A stretch of 21,828 nucleotides of DNA. Source: Candidatus Pacearchaeota archaeon (GTDB lineage: Archaea > Nanoarchaeota > Nanoarchaeia > Pacearchaeales > GW2011-AR1). Below the pieces are notes generated by a model that did not search any database, was not told the DNA's origin, and worked only from the letters and a program-made list of their open reading frames with translations. Position numbers and translations under genes: made by a program. Every line of letters starts with the position of its first letter. Position 1 is the stretch's first letter. The stretch is taken from positions 1-21,828 of the forward strand of contig JALOBX010000007.1 in the NCBI GenBank assembly GCA_023228065.1. The letters are read 5' to 3'. Below, in pieces: positions 1 to 7,914 of this stretch.

Positions 1-308
1 AAACCATCAAACAAGCCATGGTTAGGGAAGTAAGAGAAGAAACAGGAATTATTTTAGACCCATCTGATTTAGAGTTAATTCATGTTATGAATAGAAAAAT
101 ACCGAATAATGAAAGGGCTGATTTCTTTTTTACAACTAAAAAATGGCAAGGCGAACCAAATATCATGGAACCAGAAAAATGCGATGATTTAAGTTGGTTT
201 GAATTAAATAATTTGCCTGAAAATATAATTCCGTACATAAAACAAGCGATTGAATCTATCCGTAATGGCATAAATTACAGCGAACGAGAAGGAGAGGAAA
301 TACTATAA
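1..308 (+). CDS. Nudix hydrolase, 5'-truncated by window edge
   Basis: The open frame runs in from before base 1 (codons start at base 3), so the visible product is a C-terminal part of about 102 residues. It contains the second half of a Nudix box, R-E-V-R-E-E-T-G-I, with the REx2EExG glutamates that bind Mg2+ in this family. The glycine-containing first half of the box must lie upstream of the window, so the ATG at 18 is an internal Met and not the start. Family members hydrolyse nucleoside diphosphates linked to another moiety, including oxidised dNTPs and sugar nucleotides; nothing here fixes the substrate. The stop lies 4 bp before a dCMP-deaminase-family gene, which fits co-transcription and a shared nucleotide-pool role. 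Confidence 0.85.
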   Translation, partial: TIKQAMVREVREETGIILDPSDLELIHVMNRKIPNNERADFFFTTKKWQGEPNIMEPEKCDDLSWFELNNLPENIIPYIKQAIESIRNGINYSEREGEEIL

Positions 309-312
309 AAAT

Positions 313-798
313 ATGAATTGGCAGCCACTACTTAAAATAGCATACGAAAAAGCTCAAAAAAGCACCAACATATCTACACAAAATGCAGCTATTTTAATTG
401 ACGACGATCAAAACATTATCCTCTCAGAAATAAATAGTTTCCCCAGAGGAGTAAATGAAACAAAAGAAAGACAAGACAATAAAACAATAAGATATAAATA
501 CAGCGTTCACGCTGAAAGAAATGCCATTTATTCTGCCGCAAGGCTAGGAATAAAAACAGAAGGCCTCACTATGGTTTGCCCTTGGGCAACATGCGGTGAT
601 TGTGCTCAAGCTATAATTCAAGCAGGAATTAAAAAACTAATAACTCATAAACAAGCTTTAGATAGGAACGGACACTGGCAGGAAGATGTAGATTTTGCTT
701 TTGCAATGCTTCGAGAAGCAGGAGTTGAAATAGTAATTTATGATGGAAAGATAGGAGTAGGAAAAATATTAAGAAGTGGAGAATATTGGGAGCCATAA
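313..798 (+). CDS. dCMP/cytidine deaminase family protein
   Basis: 161 residues. The zinc-dependent deaminase signature is complete: H66-A67-E68 (zinc ligand plus catalytic glutamate, in SVHAERNAI) and P90-W-A-T-C94-G-D-C97, which supplies the two cysteine ligands. The form and length fit deoxycytidylate deaminase or a ComEB-like relative, which makes dUMP from dCMP; a different nucleobase or nucleotide substrate cannot be excluded. The spacing of four residues between the proline and first cysteine is longer than the usual PCxxC. The gene follows the Nudix gene by 4 bp without a recognisable Shine-Dalgarno, so translational coupling is likely. An intrinsic terminator follows immediately. dUMP made here would feed the thymidylate synthase encoded at 1781-3196. 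Confidence 0.8.
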   Translation: MNWQPLLKIAYEKAQKSTNISTQNAAILIDDDQNIILSEINSFPRGVNETKERQDNKTIRYKYSVHAERNAIYSAARLGIKTEGLTMVCPWATCGDCAQAIIQAGIKKLITHKQALDRNGHWQEDVDFAFAMLREAGVEIVIYDGKIGVGKILRSGEYWEP

Positions 799-802
799 TA
801 TT

Positions 803-827
803 AAAATCGCTATTCCAGCGATTTTTT
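803..827 (+). terminator. Intrinsic terminator after the Nudix/deaminase pair
   Basis: A 9-bp stem AAAATCGCT / AGCGATTTT with loop ATTCC runs straight into a T tract (822-827). It ends the Nudix-deaminase transcript just before the promoter of the metallopeptidase gene. Confidence 0.75.
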
Positions 828-835
828 GATACAAT
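827..835 (+). promoter_or_regulatory. Extended -10 promoter for the metallopeptidase gene
   Basis: TG-A-TACAAT forms an extended -10 element; no convincing -35 is seen. The expected start point lies about 7 bp downstream, at the ATG (842), so the mRNA is probably leaderless. Confidence 0.55.
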
Positions 836-841
836 AAAAGC

Positions 842-1219
842 ATGGATATAGAAAAGTTTGAACAATTAGTGAATGAAGGAATTAAAGATATTCCTCAAAA
901 ATTCTTAGACAAATTAAATAATGTTGGAATTGTGATTGAAAACAATCCTACTTCTGAACAATTAAAAAAATTAAAAGTCAGAAAGAACTATTTTCTTTTT
1001 GGCTTGTATGAAGGAATACCTAAGACAAAAAGATGGGGATATGCCGATGTCTTGCCCGATAAGATAACAATATTTAAAAATCCGATTGAGCAATCAGCTC
1101 AAACCGAAGAAGAAATTAAGAAACTAATAAAGGAAACTGTCTGGCATGAAATTGCTCATCACTTTGGAATGGACGAAGAAGAAGTAAAGGAAGCAGAATT
1201 AAGAAAAAAGAAGATTTGA
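842..1219 (+). CDS. Zincin-like metallopeptidase family protein
   Basis: 125 residues. The hallmark is HEIAHHFGMD at residues 102-111, matching HExxHxxGxxD: two histidines and an aspartate as zinc ligands and E103 as the general base. Size and motif fit the small bacterial metallopeptidase family of Pfam Zincin_1 (PF06262), whose cellular substrates are not established. No signal peptide or membrane segment is visible, so it is probably cytoplasmic. The product is highly charged, with an acidic and lysine-rich C-terminal tail. It stands alone between a terminator and the next promoter. Its stop codon (1217-1219) overlaps the -35 box of the following gene. Confidence 0.8.
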   Translation: MDIEKFEQLVNEGIKDIPQKFLDKLNNVGIVIENNPTSEQLKKLKVRKNYFLFGLYEGIPKTKRWGYADVLPDKITIFKNPIEQSAQTEEEIKKLIKETVWHEIAHHFGMDEEEVKEAELRKKKI

Positions 1220-1244
1220 CAACTATATCCTGTTTAAATACAAT
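1216..1244 (+). promoter_or_regulatory. Sigma70-type promoter for the DUF6580 gene
   Basis: Consensus -35 TTGACA (1216-1221), a 17-bp spacer and -10 TACAAT (1239-1244). The expected start near 1251 is 3 bp from the ATG at 1254. The -35 box overlaps the stop codon of the gene before it. Confidence 0.75.
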
Positions 1245-1253
1245 AACAATTGT

Positions 1254-1784
1254 ATGATTTATTACTTATTAATTATTATTGGTTTTCTAACTAGATTCAT
1301 GCCTCACCCCATGAATTTTACTGCTATCGGGGCAATAGCTCTTTTTAGTGGCTATTACTTTAAAGACAAAAGGATTGCTTTTGTCGTTCCAATAATAATT
1401 ATGCTTTTAAGCGATTGGAAATTGGGGTTCTATCAATGGCAATTACTTCTAAGCGTTTATGCTGCTTTTGCTCTAATTGTATTATTAGGAATAATTATTA
1501 AAAACAAAAAATGGTTTTGGTCGTTGCCGATGAGCTTGGCGGGAACTATTTCTTTCTTTTTAATAACTAACGGAGCAGTATGGTTATTTGCTGAATGGTA
1601 TCCGCATACTTTTGTGGGACTAATGCTTTGCTATGCCGAAGGAATTCCATTTTTAAAGAACGCCTTCTTAGGTGATTTAACTTATACCTTCATATTTTTC
1701 TCTATTGCTCAACTAGCAATATTCTTTGCGAACAAATTTGAAATCAAAAACAAACAAAAGATATTTGCAGATGGAAAGATCTAA
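1254..1784 (+). CDS. DUF6580-like multi-pass membrane protein
   Basis: 176 residues with about five hydrophobic helices. An R-x-x-P-H-P-x-N-F stretch is followed by A-I-G-A-I-A-L-F (residues 14-31), and an S-D-W pair sits at the end of the next helix (about residues 53-55). This pattern matches my recollection of DUF6580, a family of putative small transporters sometimes compared with substrate-binding (S) components of ECF vitamin or metal importers; the substrate is unknown. The start is supported by the promoter 10 bp upstream. No ECF ATPase genes are adjacent. The stop overlaps by a few bases the stop of the convergent thymidylate synthase gene, so no room is left for a separate terminator. 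Confidence 0.65.
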   Translation: MIYYLLIIIGFLTRFMPHPMNFTAIGAIALFSGYYFKDKRIAFVVPIIIMLLSDWKLGFYQWQLLLSVYAAFALIVLLGIIIKNKKWFWSLPMSLAGTISFFLITNGAVWLFAEWYPHTFVGLMLCYAEGIPFLKNAFLGDLTYTFIFFSIAQLAIFFANKFEIKNKQKIFADGKI

Positions 1785-3196
1785 GCTTCGGAGTCTTGAA
1801 CAAATTCAGTTTTGTTTTTTAGGGCCTGTTCGGCACGATATAGTTCTGAGCCTAAATATATTCCATGAGTTTGGTCTGAAACAAATCGACTAATCTGGTC
1901 TCTTAATTCTCTAGCCGTTTTACCCCTAAATTCCTGAAGGAATAATCCATCTGGGTCAATATGCTTAACTAAAATTTCTTCATTCAATACCTCTATCACA
2001 AAACTTCCCCTCGGATCCATCTCGCATTCAAGTTTCGGCTTGTTTTTTTCTATCATTTTCTGTGCTTCTAAAAAGTCTCTTTCATAAATATGGGCTGAAC
2101 AGGAGATAATAACCATTTTTCCAATTCTTAATCCTAGCTCTTCCGCTATTTCTTTTTGAATTTTTAATAATCCAAAAGCATTTTGTGGCCAAGCACGATA
2201 CATATCATTACTGCGGAGGTAGGCGGTAAAATAAAGAATGTCATCTTGAACAAGGGCTTGAACTAAATCAAGACAAGGAGATTTAACATTGCCACAGTCT
2301 TTGGAAACATTCCAAGTAAAAGCAATGGCTTTTCGAGAATAATTTTCTTTTCTTAATTCTTCTATTATATACTTTATTTGATTTACTCCATCATGATTTC
2401 GTAATCTATTTCCATAAGTATATTCAACTCCCTCAAAAATCTTATCAGTTGTCATTTGTGGATAATAATTTATCAAATCCTCCTCGTTAAAACATAAAAA
2501 GGGGGGAAGGTAGGGATTATTAGAATCTTCTCCATTAATAACCGTTACGATATCTATTAATTCTCTTTGCTTTTCTCCATACTGACTCATCTTTTCGTAT
2601 CCAAATTTCATAATTCTATCTAATACTTTGAGCCATACTTCTGAGACATATTTTCCTTCAACCCTAAAGCCAACTTTTTCTGAGGGAAAGGTGACTGCCT
2701 CTCTTCCAACGTGATCGGGAAATTCAACTGTTCCTTTTGTCCATTTTTCTGGTAACTTCAAAATATCTAAATTTTGTAAAGTCGATTCTACTTCAGAGGC
2801 TTCAATGAATAAGCAATGTTTGGAAAAATACTCTCTAAATTCATTAATTTTTTCTTCGGGTATTTCTTCGTGGATGAAAGATTTATTTTCTCCTGAAAGG
2901 AAACTCTTAAACTCCTTGATGCTTCCCGATAAATCTCTTCCGCAAACAATCAAAAATCCAATATGCGGGTTAAGGAAAGAATTGCGGATTATAAAATTAA
3001 TTCCTTCTTTAGAATATAATTGTCCTGCGATTAAAACCTTTTCTTTCGAGTCAGCGGAAAGGCTATTCCAAACAGCTTCCTTCTTCGTCCAGCCCGTAGT
3101 TAAAGCAACCCTAGAGTTAGGGTTTTTATTAACAATTAATTGATTGGCGTAATATTTGGGCCAAATGTCTAAATTTGGGAGATTGAGCTGATTCAT
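1781..3196 (-). CDS. Thymidylate synthase with N-terminal MtrA/DUF4346-like domain
   Basis: 471 residues in two parts. The C-terminal half (about 250-420) has the ThyA landmarks: YGNR at 261-264, nucleophile C308 in SPCLDLVQAL, RSND at 328-331 with a following Q-N-A-F-G, and SAHIY at 367-371 (the ThyA H-x-Y). This predicts folate-dependent methylation of dUMP to dTMP. The N-terminal 130 residues (ALTTGW at 31, then KVLIAGQLYSKEG and FLIVCGRDLSG) resemble the MtrA/DUF4346 domain fused to or found beside archaeal-type thymidylate synthases; its role here is unknown. ThyA proteins are usually about 260-330 residues, so the extra length is the fused domain plus a linker. Transcription is leftward from a good promoter. 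The stop overlaps the convergent DUF6580 gene. Confidence 0.78.
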   Translation of the reverse strand: MNQLNLPNLDIWPKYYANQLIVNKNPNSRVALTTGWTKKEAVWNSLSADSKEKVLIAGQLYSKEGINFIIRNSFLNPHIGFLIVCGRDLSGSIKEFKSFLSGENKSFIHEEIPEEKINEFREYFSKHCLFIEASEVESTLQNLDILKLPEKWTKGTVEFPDHVGREAVTFPSEKVGFRVEGKYVSEVWLKVLDRIMKFGYEKMSQYGEKQRELIDIVTVINGEDSNNPYLPPFLCFNEEDLINYYPQMTTDKIFEGVEYTYGNRLRNHDGVNQIKYIIEELRKENYSRKAIAFTWNVSKDCGNVKSPCLDLVQALVQDDILYFTAYLRSNDMYRAWPQNAFGLLKIQKEIAEELGLRIGKMVIISCSAHIYERDFLEAQKMIEKNKPKLECEMDPRGSFVIEVLNEEILVKHIDPDGLFLQEFRGKTARELRDQISRFVSDQTHGIYLGSELYRAEQALKNKTEFVQDSEA

Positions 3197-3204
3197 ACTA
3201 TATA

Positions 3205-3233
3205 ATATTACTTCAAAGTTCTGTCTTTGTAAA
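3205..3233 (-). promoter_or_regulatory. Promoter for the thymidylate synthase gene
   Basis: On the minus strand: -35 TTTACA (3233-3228), a 17-bp spacer and -10 TAATAT (3210-3205). The ATG begins at 3196, about where transcription should start, so the message is probably leaderless. Confidence 0.65.
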
Positions 3234-3237
3234 ATGC

Positions 3238-3266
3238 TTGTTTAAAAGATATGAGAGTGGTAAAAT
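3238..3266 (+). promoter_or_regulatory. Promoter for the ABC transporter / P-type ATPase operon
   Basis: -35 TTGTTT (3238-3243), a 17-bp spacer ending in an extended -10 TGG, and -10 TAAAAT (3261-3266). It is back to back with the thymidylate synthase promoter in a 100-bp divergent gap. The predicted 5' UTR is about 24 nt with no clear Shine-Dalgarno. Confidence 0.6.
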
Positions 3267-3296
3267 ACAAAGCATAATTAATAAATTTACCGCTTA

Positions 3297-4070
3297 ATGA
3301 ACATAATTGAAGTTAAAAATTTAACAAAAAATTTCAAAGAGTTTGTCGCCGTTAATAATATTTCTTTTAATGTCAAGGAGGGAGAAATTTTTGCCTTTCT
3401 AGGGCCCAATGGAGCAGGGAAGACTACCACTATTAAAATGCTTACCACTCTTTTAAGTCCAACTAGTGGAGAAATTAAAATAAATGGATTTGATCCAGTT
3501 AAACAACAAGATCAAACTAGGCATTCTTTTGGTATCGTCTTTCAGGACCCTAGCTTAGATGAAGATTTGACCGCTAAGGAAAACATGGAAATCCACGGTA
3601 TGCTTTATGATGTCTCTAATAAATTAATCAAAGAAAGAACTGAAGAATTATTAAAAATGGTGGAATTGTGGGATAAAAAAGATGAACAGGTAAAACACTA
3701 TTCTGGTGGGATGAAAAGAAGGCTGGAAATTGCCAGAGGACTTCTCCATCATCCTAAAGTTTTGTTCCTTGATGAGCCAACCTTAGGACTAGACCCTCAG
3801 ACTAGAAACTTAATGTGGAACTACATTAAAGATTTAAATAAAAAAGAAGGAATTACTGTTTTCTTTTCAACCCACTACATGCAGGAAGCTGAAAGAGTTG
3901 CTGATAAGATAGCTATTATTGATCACGGAGAGATTATTATTCAAGGAACAGCCAAAGAACTGGAAGAGAAAACAAATACAAACTCATTAGAAGATGCCTT
4001 CCTTGCTTTGACTGGAAAAAATATTAGAGAAGAAAGTCCAGAAAAAAGATTTGGAAAAATGCGTCACTAA
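3297..4070 (+). CDS. ABC transporter ATP-binding protein (DrrA-like)
   Basis: 257 residues with all ABC ATPase motifs: Walker A GPNGAGKTT (36-44), a Q-loop glutamine in VFQDPSLDED (about 83), signature YSGGMKRR (135-142), Walker B VLFLDE (155-160) with catalytic E160, D-loop GLDP, and a switch histidine in FFSTHYMQEAERVADK. The short variable tail and the ABC-2 permease gene 5 bp downstream place it in the daunorubicin-resistance/lipid-exporter-type group (DrrA, NodI). It should energise the membrane partner at the inner leaflet. The substrate is not readable from sequence. It is the first gene of a four-gene run (ATPase, permease, P-type ATPase, TsaC) with no or minimal gaps. Confidence 0.92.
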   Translation: MNIIEVKNLTKNFKEFVAVNNISFNVKEGEIFAFLGPNGAGKTTTIKMLTTLLSPTSGEIKINGFDPVKQQDQTRHSFGIVFQDPSLDEDLTAKENMEIHGMLYDVSNKLIKERTEELLKMVELWDKKDEQVKHYSGGMKRRLEIARGLLHHPKVLFLDEPTLGLDPQTRNLMWNYIKDLNKKEGITVFFSTHYMQEAERVADKIAIIDHGEIIIQGTAKELEEKTNTNSLEDAFLALTGKNIREESPEKRFGKMRH

Positions 4071-4075
4071 AAAAT

Positions 4076-4822
4076 ATGAAAACAATATACATACTTTGGC
4101 TAAGACAGCTTAAAAAATACTTTCGTTCAAAATCAAGAATTATCGGTTCCTTAGGTCAACCCTTACTTTTCATGGTTGCTTTAGGATTCGGCTTCGGGCC
4201 GATATATGAAAAAGCTGGCGGAGGTAATTACCTAGAATTTCTTGTTCCAGGAATAGTGGCAATGAGCATTCTTTTTACCGCCATCTTCTCAGGGATAGAA
4301 ATTATTTGGGACAGACAATTCGGATTTCTAAAAGAAACTTTGGTAGCCCCCGTTTCAAGATTTAAAATAATGATTGGCCGATCTTTAGGAGGAGCAACGG
4401 TAGCCACTTTCCAAGGAATAATTGTTTTTATTATTTCTTTCTTCTTAGGATTTAGGATGGATAATTATTCAATGCTCTTAGCCGCCCTTCTTTTTATGTT
4501 TATAATTGCCTTCTTATTCACTGCCCTTGGAACTGCCATTGCTTCATTACTAGAAGATATGCAAGGATTCCAGTTAATTATGAACTTCCTAATTATGCCA
4601 ATCTTCTTCTTATCAGGAGCATTATTTCCAGTTAAAGATCTCCCGCCAGCCCTAAACTCAGTCATTTCTCTTAATCCATTATCTTATGGAGTAGACGGAC
4701 TAAGAGGTGCCTTAGTTGGAGGCTCTCAATTTGGCATAATGACTGATTTTATGGTTTTAGGCATTGTTATTGTTTTACTAACTTCTCTTGGAGGATATCT
4801 ATTCTCTAAAATTCAAATCTAA
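4076..4822 (+). CDS. ABC-2 type transporter permease (DrrB-like)
   Basis: 248 residues with about six hydrophobic segments and an N-terminal cytoplasmic elbow (W-L-R-Q-L-K-K-Y-F-R). It carries typical ABC-2 membrane features: FLVPGIVAMSILFTAIFSGI early in the protein, a positively charged loop with KETLVAPVSR, and a C-terminal FLSGALFPVKDLPPAL followed by NPLSYGVDGLRG. These match the DrrB/NodJ-type permease family, which pairs with the ATPase encoded immediately upstream to form an exporter. The stop codon shares one base with the ATG of the P-type ATPase (TAATG), which suggests translational coupling of all three. Confidence 0.9.
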   Translation: MKTIYILWLRQLKKYFRSKSRIIGSLGQPLLFMVALGFGFGPIYEKAGGGNYLEFLVPGIVAMSILFTAIFSGIEIIWDRQFGFLKETLVAPVSRFKIMIGRSLGGATVATFQGIIVFIISFFLGFRMDNYSMLLAALLFMFIIAFLFTALGTAIASLLEDMQGFQLIMNFLIMPIFFLSGALFPVKDLPPALNSVISLNPLSYGVDGLRGALVGGSQFGIMTDFMVLGIVIVLLTSLGGYLFSKIQI

Positions 4823-6654
4823 TGAAGCAAGAAAAAGAGAAAAAACTAAATCTGTTTATTAACCTGGATGCATTTATTCTTGTTCTTATTTTATTATCTT
4901 TAGCATTGATAAGATACGAAATAGTCATAAAAATTGTAGGAATAATTGCCACTATCCCTGTGGTTATCAGTGCTTTAATATCAATTAAAAATAGAAAAGT
5001 TTCTATTGACCTATTGGCTAGTATTGCCCTTATTGTTTCTTTAATTGAGCAAGAATGGATTTCTGTTGCCTTCATAAACCTAATGATTACTTCGGCTAGA
5101 ATGTTTGCTCGATACGTGGAAATTAAATCACACTCAGCTCTACAAACTTTACTTAAAGCAAAACCAACTATTGCCACAATAGAAGTAAATGGAAACGTTT
5201 TTGATGTCCCCGTAGAAGATGTAAAGGTGGGTGACTTAGTCATAGTTGAATTAGGAGAAAAAATTCCTGTTGACGGAATTATTGAAAAAGGAGAAGCAAT
5301 GATTGATCAATCATCTCTAACTGGCGAATCAATTCCTGTTTTTAAAAAACAAGGAGATAAAGCATTGAGTTTTACAACTGTTGTTTCTGGAAATATAACC
5401 ATTAGGGTTGAAAAAATAGGACAGGAAACTACTTTCGAAAAAATTGTAAAATTAATTGAAAAATCACAAAACAACAAAGCAAAGATTCAAACCTTAGGAG
5501 ACTTTTTTTCTAAATGGTACATTATAATCACTTTATTGGTTGCAATAGCGGTGTATTTTTATACCAGCAATATGTCTCTAGTTTTATCTCTGCTCTTAGT
5601 AAGCTGTGCTGACGATATCGCAGTTGCTATTCCACTAGCTCTAGCCACAGCCATTACTCATGGAGCTAAACACGGAGTAATTGTCAAAGGAGGCAATTTC
5701 ATTGAAGGATTTTCAAAAATAAAGGTAATGATATTTGATAAAACAGGGACTCTAACGATGGGTAAGCTTAAAGTGGAAAAAGTATTTGCTTTCGACAAAA
5801 GCACCGAAGAAGAAGTAATTAGCTTGGCAGGAACAGCTTCATTATTATCACATCATCCTGTTTCTCATGCGATAGCTGAGTTTGCTAAAAGTAAAAATGC
5901 TTATACCCCTGAGCCAGAAAGTTCCGAAGAATTAATGGGCAAAGGAATTATTGCTGTAAAAAATAATGAAAAAATAATATCAGGGAAAATAGACTTCTTC
6001 AAAGAATTAGGGATAGAAATAAATAAAGAGGAAATGTACATCATCAATCAAGAGATGGAAAAAGGCCTCAATATTACCCTTATTGGAAAAAACAATAAAG
6101 CAATTGGATTCCTGGCCTTAGGAGATACGATTAGGCCGAACTTAAAAAATATCATTGCTGATATTAAAAAAATGGGAGTTGAAAAAACAGTTATGCTAAC
6201 TGGAGATAATGAAAAAATTGCTGAAAAGATTGCAAAAGAAATTGGCATTGATGAATACTATGCCAACCTATTGCCCGAACAAAAAACTGAACATTTGAAA
6301 AAATACTTAAACAAAGATTACAAGGTGGCAATGATAGGAGATGGAGTTAATGATGCTCCCTGTATAGCCATGGCTGATATCGGAATCGCTATGGGAGTTA
6401 TTGGTTCTGATTCCGCTATAGAATCAGCTGATATCGCTATAATGAAAGATGATCTTTCCCAAATACCAGAATTAATGAAAATCAGCAAAAGAACATTATC
6501 TGTTATTAGGCAAGATTTAGTTCTTTGGGTTGTTATAAATATCATAGGATTTTATTTAGTTGTTAATGGGTTCCTTGATCCAGCTGGAGCGGCAGCATAC
6601 AATTTCACAACTGACTTCATACCAATAATGAATTCTTTAAAACTTTTCAGATGA
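4822..6654 (+). CDS. P1B-like cation-transporting P-type ATPase lacking the CPx motif
   Basis: 610 residues. P-type landmarks: TGES actuator loop (167-170), phosphorylated D306 in DKTGTLT, MLTGDN (458-463) and GDGVNDAP (506-513). An H-P pair in LLSHHPVSHAI (345-346) is the nucleotide-domain mark of heavy-metal (P1B) pumps. The architecture also fits P1B: short N-terminus, no HMA domain, and a C-terminal helix pair ending N-S-L-K-L. The metal-determining CPC/SPC/CPx site in the sixth helix is replaced by SCADDIAVAIP (C262, D264, D265), so the usual soft-metal site is changed and the ion cannot be assigned. The gene is coupled to the ABC permease upstream and overlaps tsaC by 4 bp (ATGA). Confidence 0.85.
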   Translation: MKQEKEKKLNLFINLDAFILVLILLSLALIRYEIVIKIVGIIATIPVVISALISIKNRKVSIDLLASIALIVSLIEQEWISVAFINLMITSARMFARYVEIKSHSALQTLLKAKPTIATIEVNGNVFDVPVEDVKVGDLVIVELGEKIPVDGIIEKGEAMIDQSSLTGESIPVFKKQGDKALSFTTVVSGNITIRVEKIGQETTFEKIVKLIEKSQNNKAKIQTLGDFFSKWYIIITLLVAIAVYFYTSNMSLVLSLLLVSCADDIAVAIPLALATAITHGAKHGVIVKGGNFIEGFSKIKVMIFDKTGTLTMGKLKVEKVFAFDKSTEEEVISLAGTASLLSHHPVSHAIAEFAKSKNAYTPEPESSEELMGKGIIAVKNNEKIISGKIDFFKELGIEINKEEMYIINQEMEKGLNITLIGKNNKAIGFLALGDTIRPNLKNIIADIKKMGVEKTVMLTGDNEKIAEKIAKEIGIDEYYANLLPEQKTEHLKKYLNKDYKVAMIGDGVNDAPCIAMADIGIAMGVIGSDSAIESADIAIMKDDLSQIPELMKISKRTLSVIRQDLVLWVVINIIGFYLVVNGFLDPAGAAAYNFTTDFIPIMNSLKLFR

Positions 6655-7190
6655 CCAGCAATATTACAAAAGAAATAGGGGAAGATATTAAAAAAGGGCT
6701 AATTGGAGTAATTCCTACCGATACTATTTATGGAATAGTTTGTTCAGCGATGAATAAGAAGAGTGTTGAAAAACTATATAAAATTAGAAAAAGGGACTCC
6801 AATAAACCGATGATTATTTTAATTTCTTCAATTAAAGATTTAAATTTATTCAATATTAAAATAGACAAAAAAATTATTAATAAATACTGGCCAGGAAAAG
6901 TTAGTATTATCTTGCCTGTTGAAAATTTTGAATATCTGCACCGAGGAAAGAATAGCCTAGCCTTTAGATTGCCAGATAATAAAAATTTAATTAAAGTGCT
7001 TAAAATATCCGGTCCGATAGTCGCCCCTAGTGCGAACACAGAGGGGAACGAACCAGCCCAGACAATTGAAAAAGCTTATAACTATTTTCAAGATAAAATT
7101 GACTTCTATGTCGATTGTGGAAAATTAAAATCAAGGCCATCGAAGATAATTTCTTTAATTAATAATAAGGTTGAGATTGTCAGAAGATAA
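6651..7190 (+). CDS. tsaC: Threonylcarbamoyl-AMP synthase, TsaC/YrdC/Sua5 family
   Basis: 179 residues, the length of the single-domain TsaC/YrdC form rather than the longer Sua5. Recognisable blocks: P-T-D-T-I-Y-G-I near residue 22, K-I-R-K-R-D-S-N-K-P at about 44-53 (the KxRxxxKP nucleotide/bicarbonate site), W-P-G-K-V-S-I-I-L, and GPIVAPSANTEGNEPA near 120-135. The enzyme makes threonylcarbamoyl-AMP from Thr, bicarbonate and ATP for t6A37 in tRNAs that read ANN codons, such as the tRNA-Lys(UUU) encoded at 12209. The usual P-S-T-I-V near the C-terminus reads P-S-K-I-I here, a mild deviation. The start overlaps the P-type ATPase stop by 4 bp. Confidence 0.88.
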   Translation: MTSNITKEIGEDIKKGLIGVIPTDTIYGIVCSAMNKKSVEKLYKIRKRDSNKPMIILISSIKDLNLFNIKIDKKIINKYWPGKVSIILPVENFEYLHRGKNSLAFRLPDNKNLIKVLKISGPIVAPSANTEGNEPAQTIEKAYNYFQDKIDFYVDCGKLKSRPSKIISLINNKVEIVRR

Positions 7191-7199
7191 TGATAATAT
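7171..7199 (+). promoter_or_regulatory. Promoter for gpmA
   Basis: -35 TTGAGA (7171-7176), a 17-bp spacer ending in an extended TGA, and -10 TAATAT (7194-7199). The predicted start coincides with the ATG at 7206. The promoter lies in the end of tsaC, whose stop is at 7188-7190. Confidence 0.65.
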
Positions 7200-7205
7200 A
7201 CAGTC

Positions 7206-7886
7206 ATGAATAAATTAGTAATTATAAGGCACGGAGAAAGCGTCTGGAATAAAGAAAACATTTTTACTGGATGGCTTGATGCTCCCTTATCAGAAGAAGG
7301 AATCAAGCAGGCTAAAAAGGCTGGACAGCTCCTTCGAGAAAAAGGATTTACTTTTGATCTAGGTTTCACTTCGGTGTTACAAAGAGCCTACAATACTCTC
7401 GATTTAGTTTTAAAAGAAATGGAGCTTATAATCCCCGTAGAAAAATCTTGGAGACTTAATGAAAGGCATTATGGAGAGCTACAAGGAAAAAACAAAGATG
7501 AAATGAGAGAAAAATACGGGGAAGAGCAAGTCGCAATCTGGAGAAGAAGCTATGACGTTAGGCCTCCTGTCAAGGAAAATGGAAAATACGGATATGAAGA
7601 AATCGGAGAAGGAGAAGTTCCATTAACTGAAAGCTTAAAAGATACCGAAGAAAGGCTTATTCCTTATTGGAAAGAAACAATCGTTCCGCAAATACTCTCT
7701 GGCAAGAAAATAATCATCGCCGCTCACGGAAATAGCATTAGAGCTTTAATTAAAAACATTGAAGGGCTGTCGGAAGAAGAAATAACTAAAATAGAAGTAC
7801 CCGTGGGAATCCCGTTAGTTTACGAATTGGACGACAATTTAAAAACTATCAATAAATACTATTTGTCAGTCCCTATTCTTGACTGA
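7206..7886 (+). CDS. gpmA: 2,3-bisphosphoglycerate-dependent phosphoglycerate mutase
   Basis: 226 residues, close to the usual size of dPGM. Active-site features are complete: RHGESVWN with phospho-acceptor H9 and R8, ERHYGELQGKN with E87, RRSYDVRPP (113-121) for phosphate binding, and AAHGNSIRAL with the second catalytic histidine H174. It interconverts 3- and 2-phosphoglycerate in lower glycolysis in the cytoplasm. It has its own promoter, and the hrcA promoter overlaps its last codons, so it is probably monocistronic or partly read through into the heat-shock genes. The link with hrcA looks positional rather than functional. Confidence 0.95.
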   Translation: MNKLVIIRHGESVWNKENIFTGWLDAPLSEEGIKQAKKAGQLLREKGFTFDLGFTSVLQRAYNTLDLVLKEMELIIPVEKSWRLNERHYGELQGKNKDEMREKYGEEQVAIWRRSYDVRPPVKENGKYGYEEIGEGEVPLTESLKDTEERLIPYWKETIVPQILSGKKIIIAAHGNSIRALIKNIEGLSEEEITKIEVPVGIPLVYELDDNLKTINKYYLSVPILD

Positions 7887-7906
7887 TAAAATACATGTGG
7901 TATATT
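7879..7906 (+). promoter_or_regulatory. Promoter for hrcA-grpE
   Basis: -35 TTGACT (7879-7884), a 16-bp spacer ending in TGG (extended -10), and -10 TATATT (7901-7906). Predicted start about 7913, only 2 nt before the ATG. No CIRCE-like inverted repeat is present, unlike the dnaK promoter. Confidence 0.7.
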
Positions 7907-7914
7907 AAATCCAT

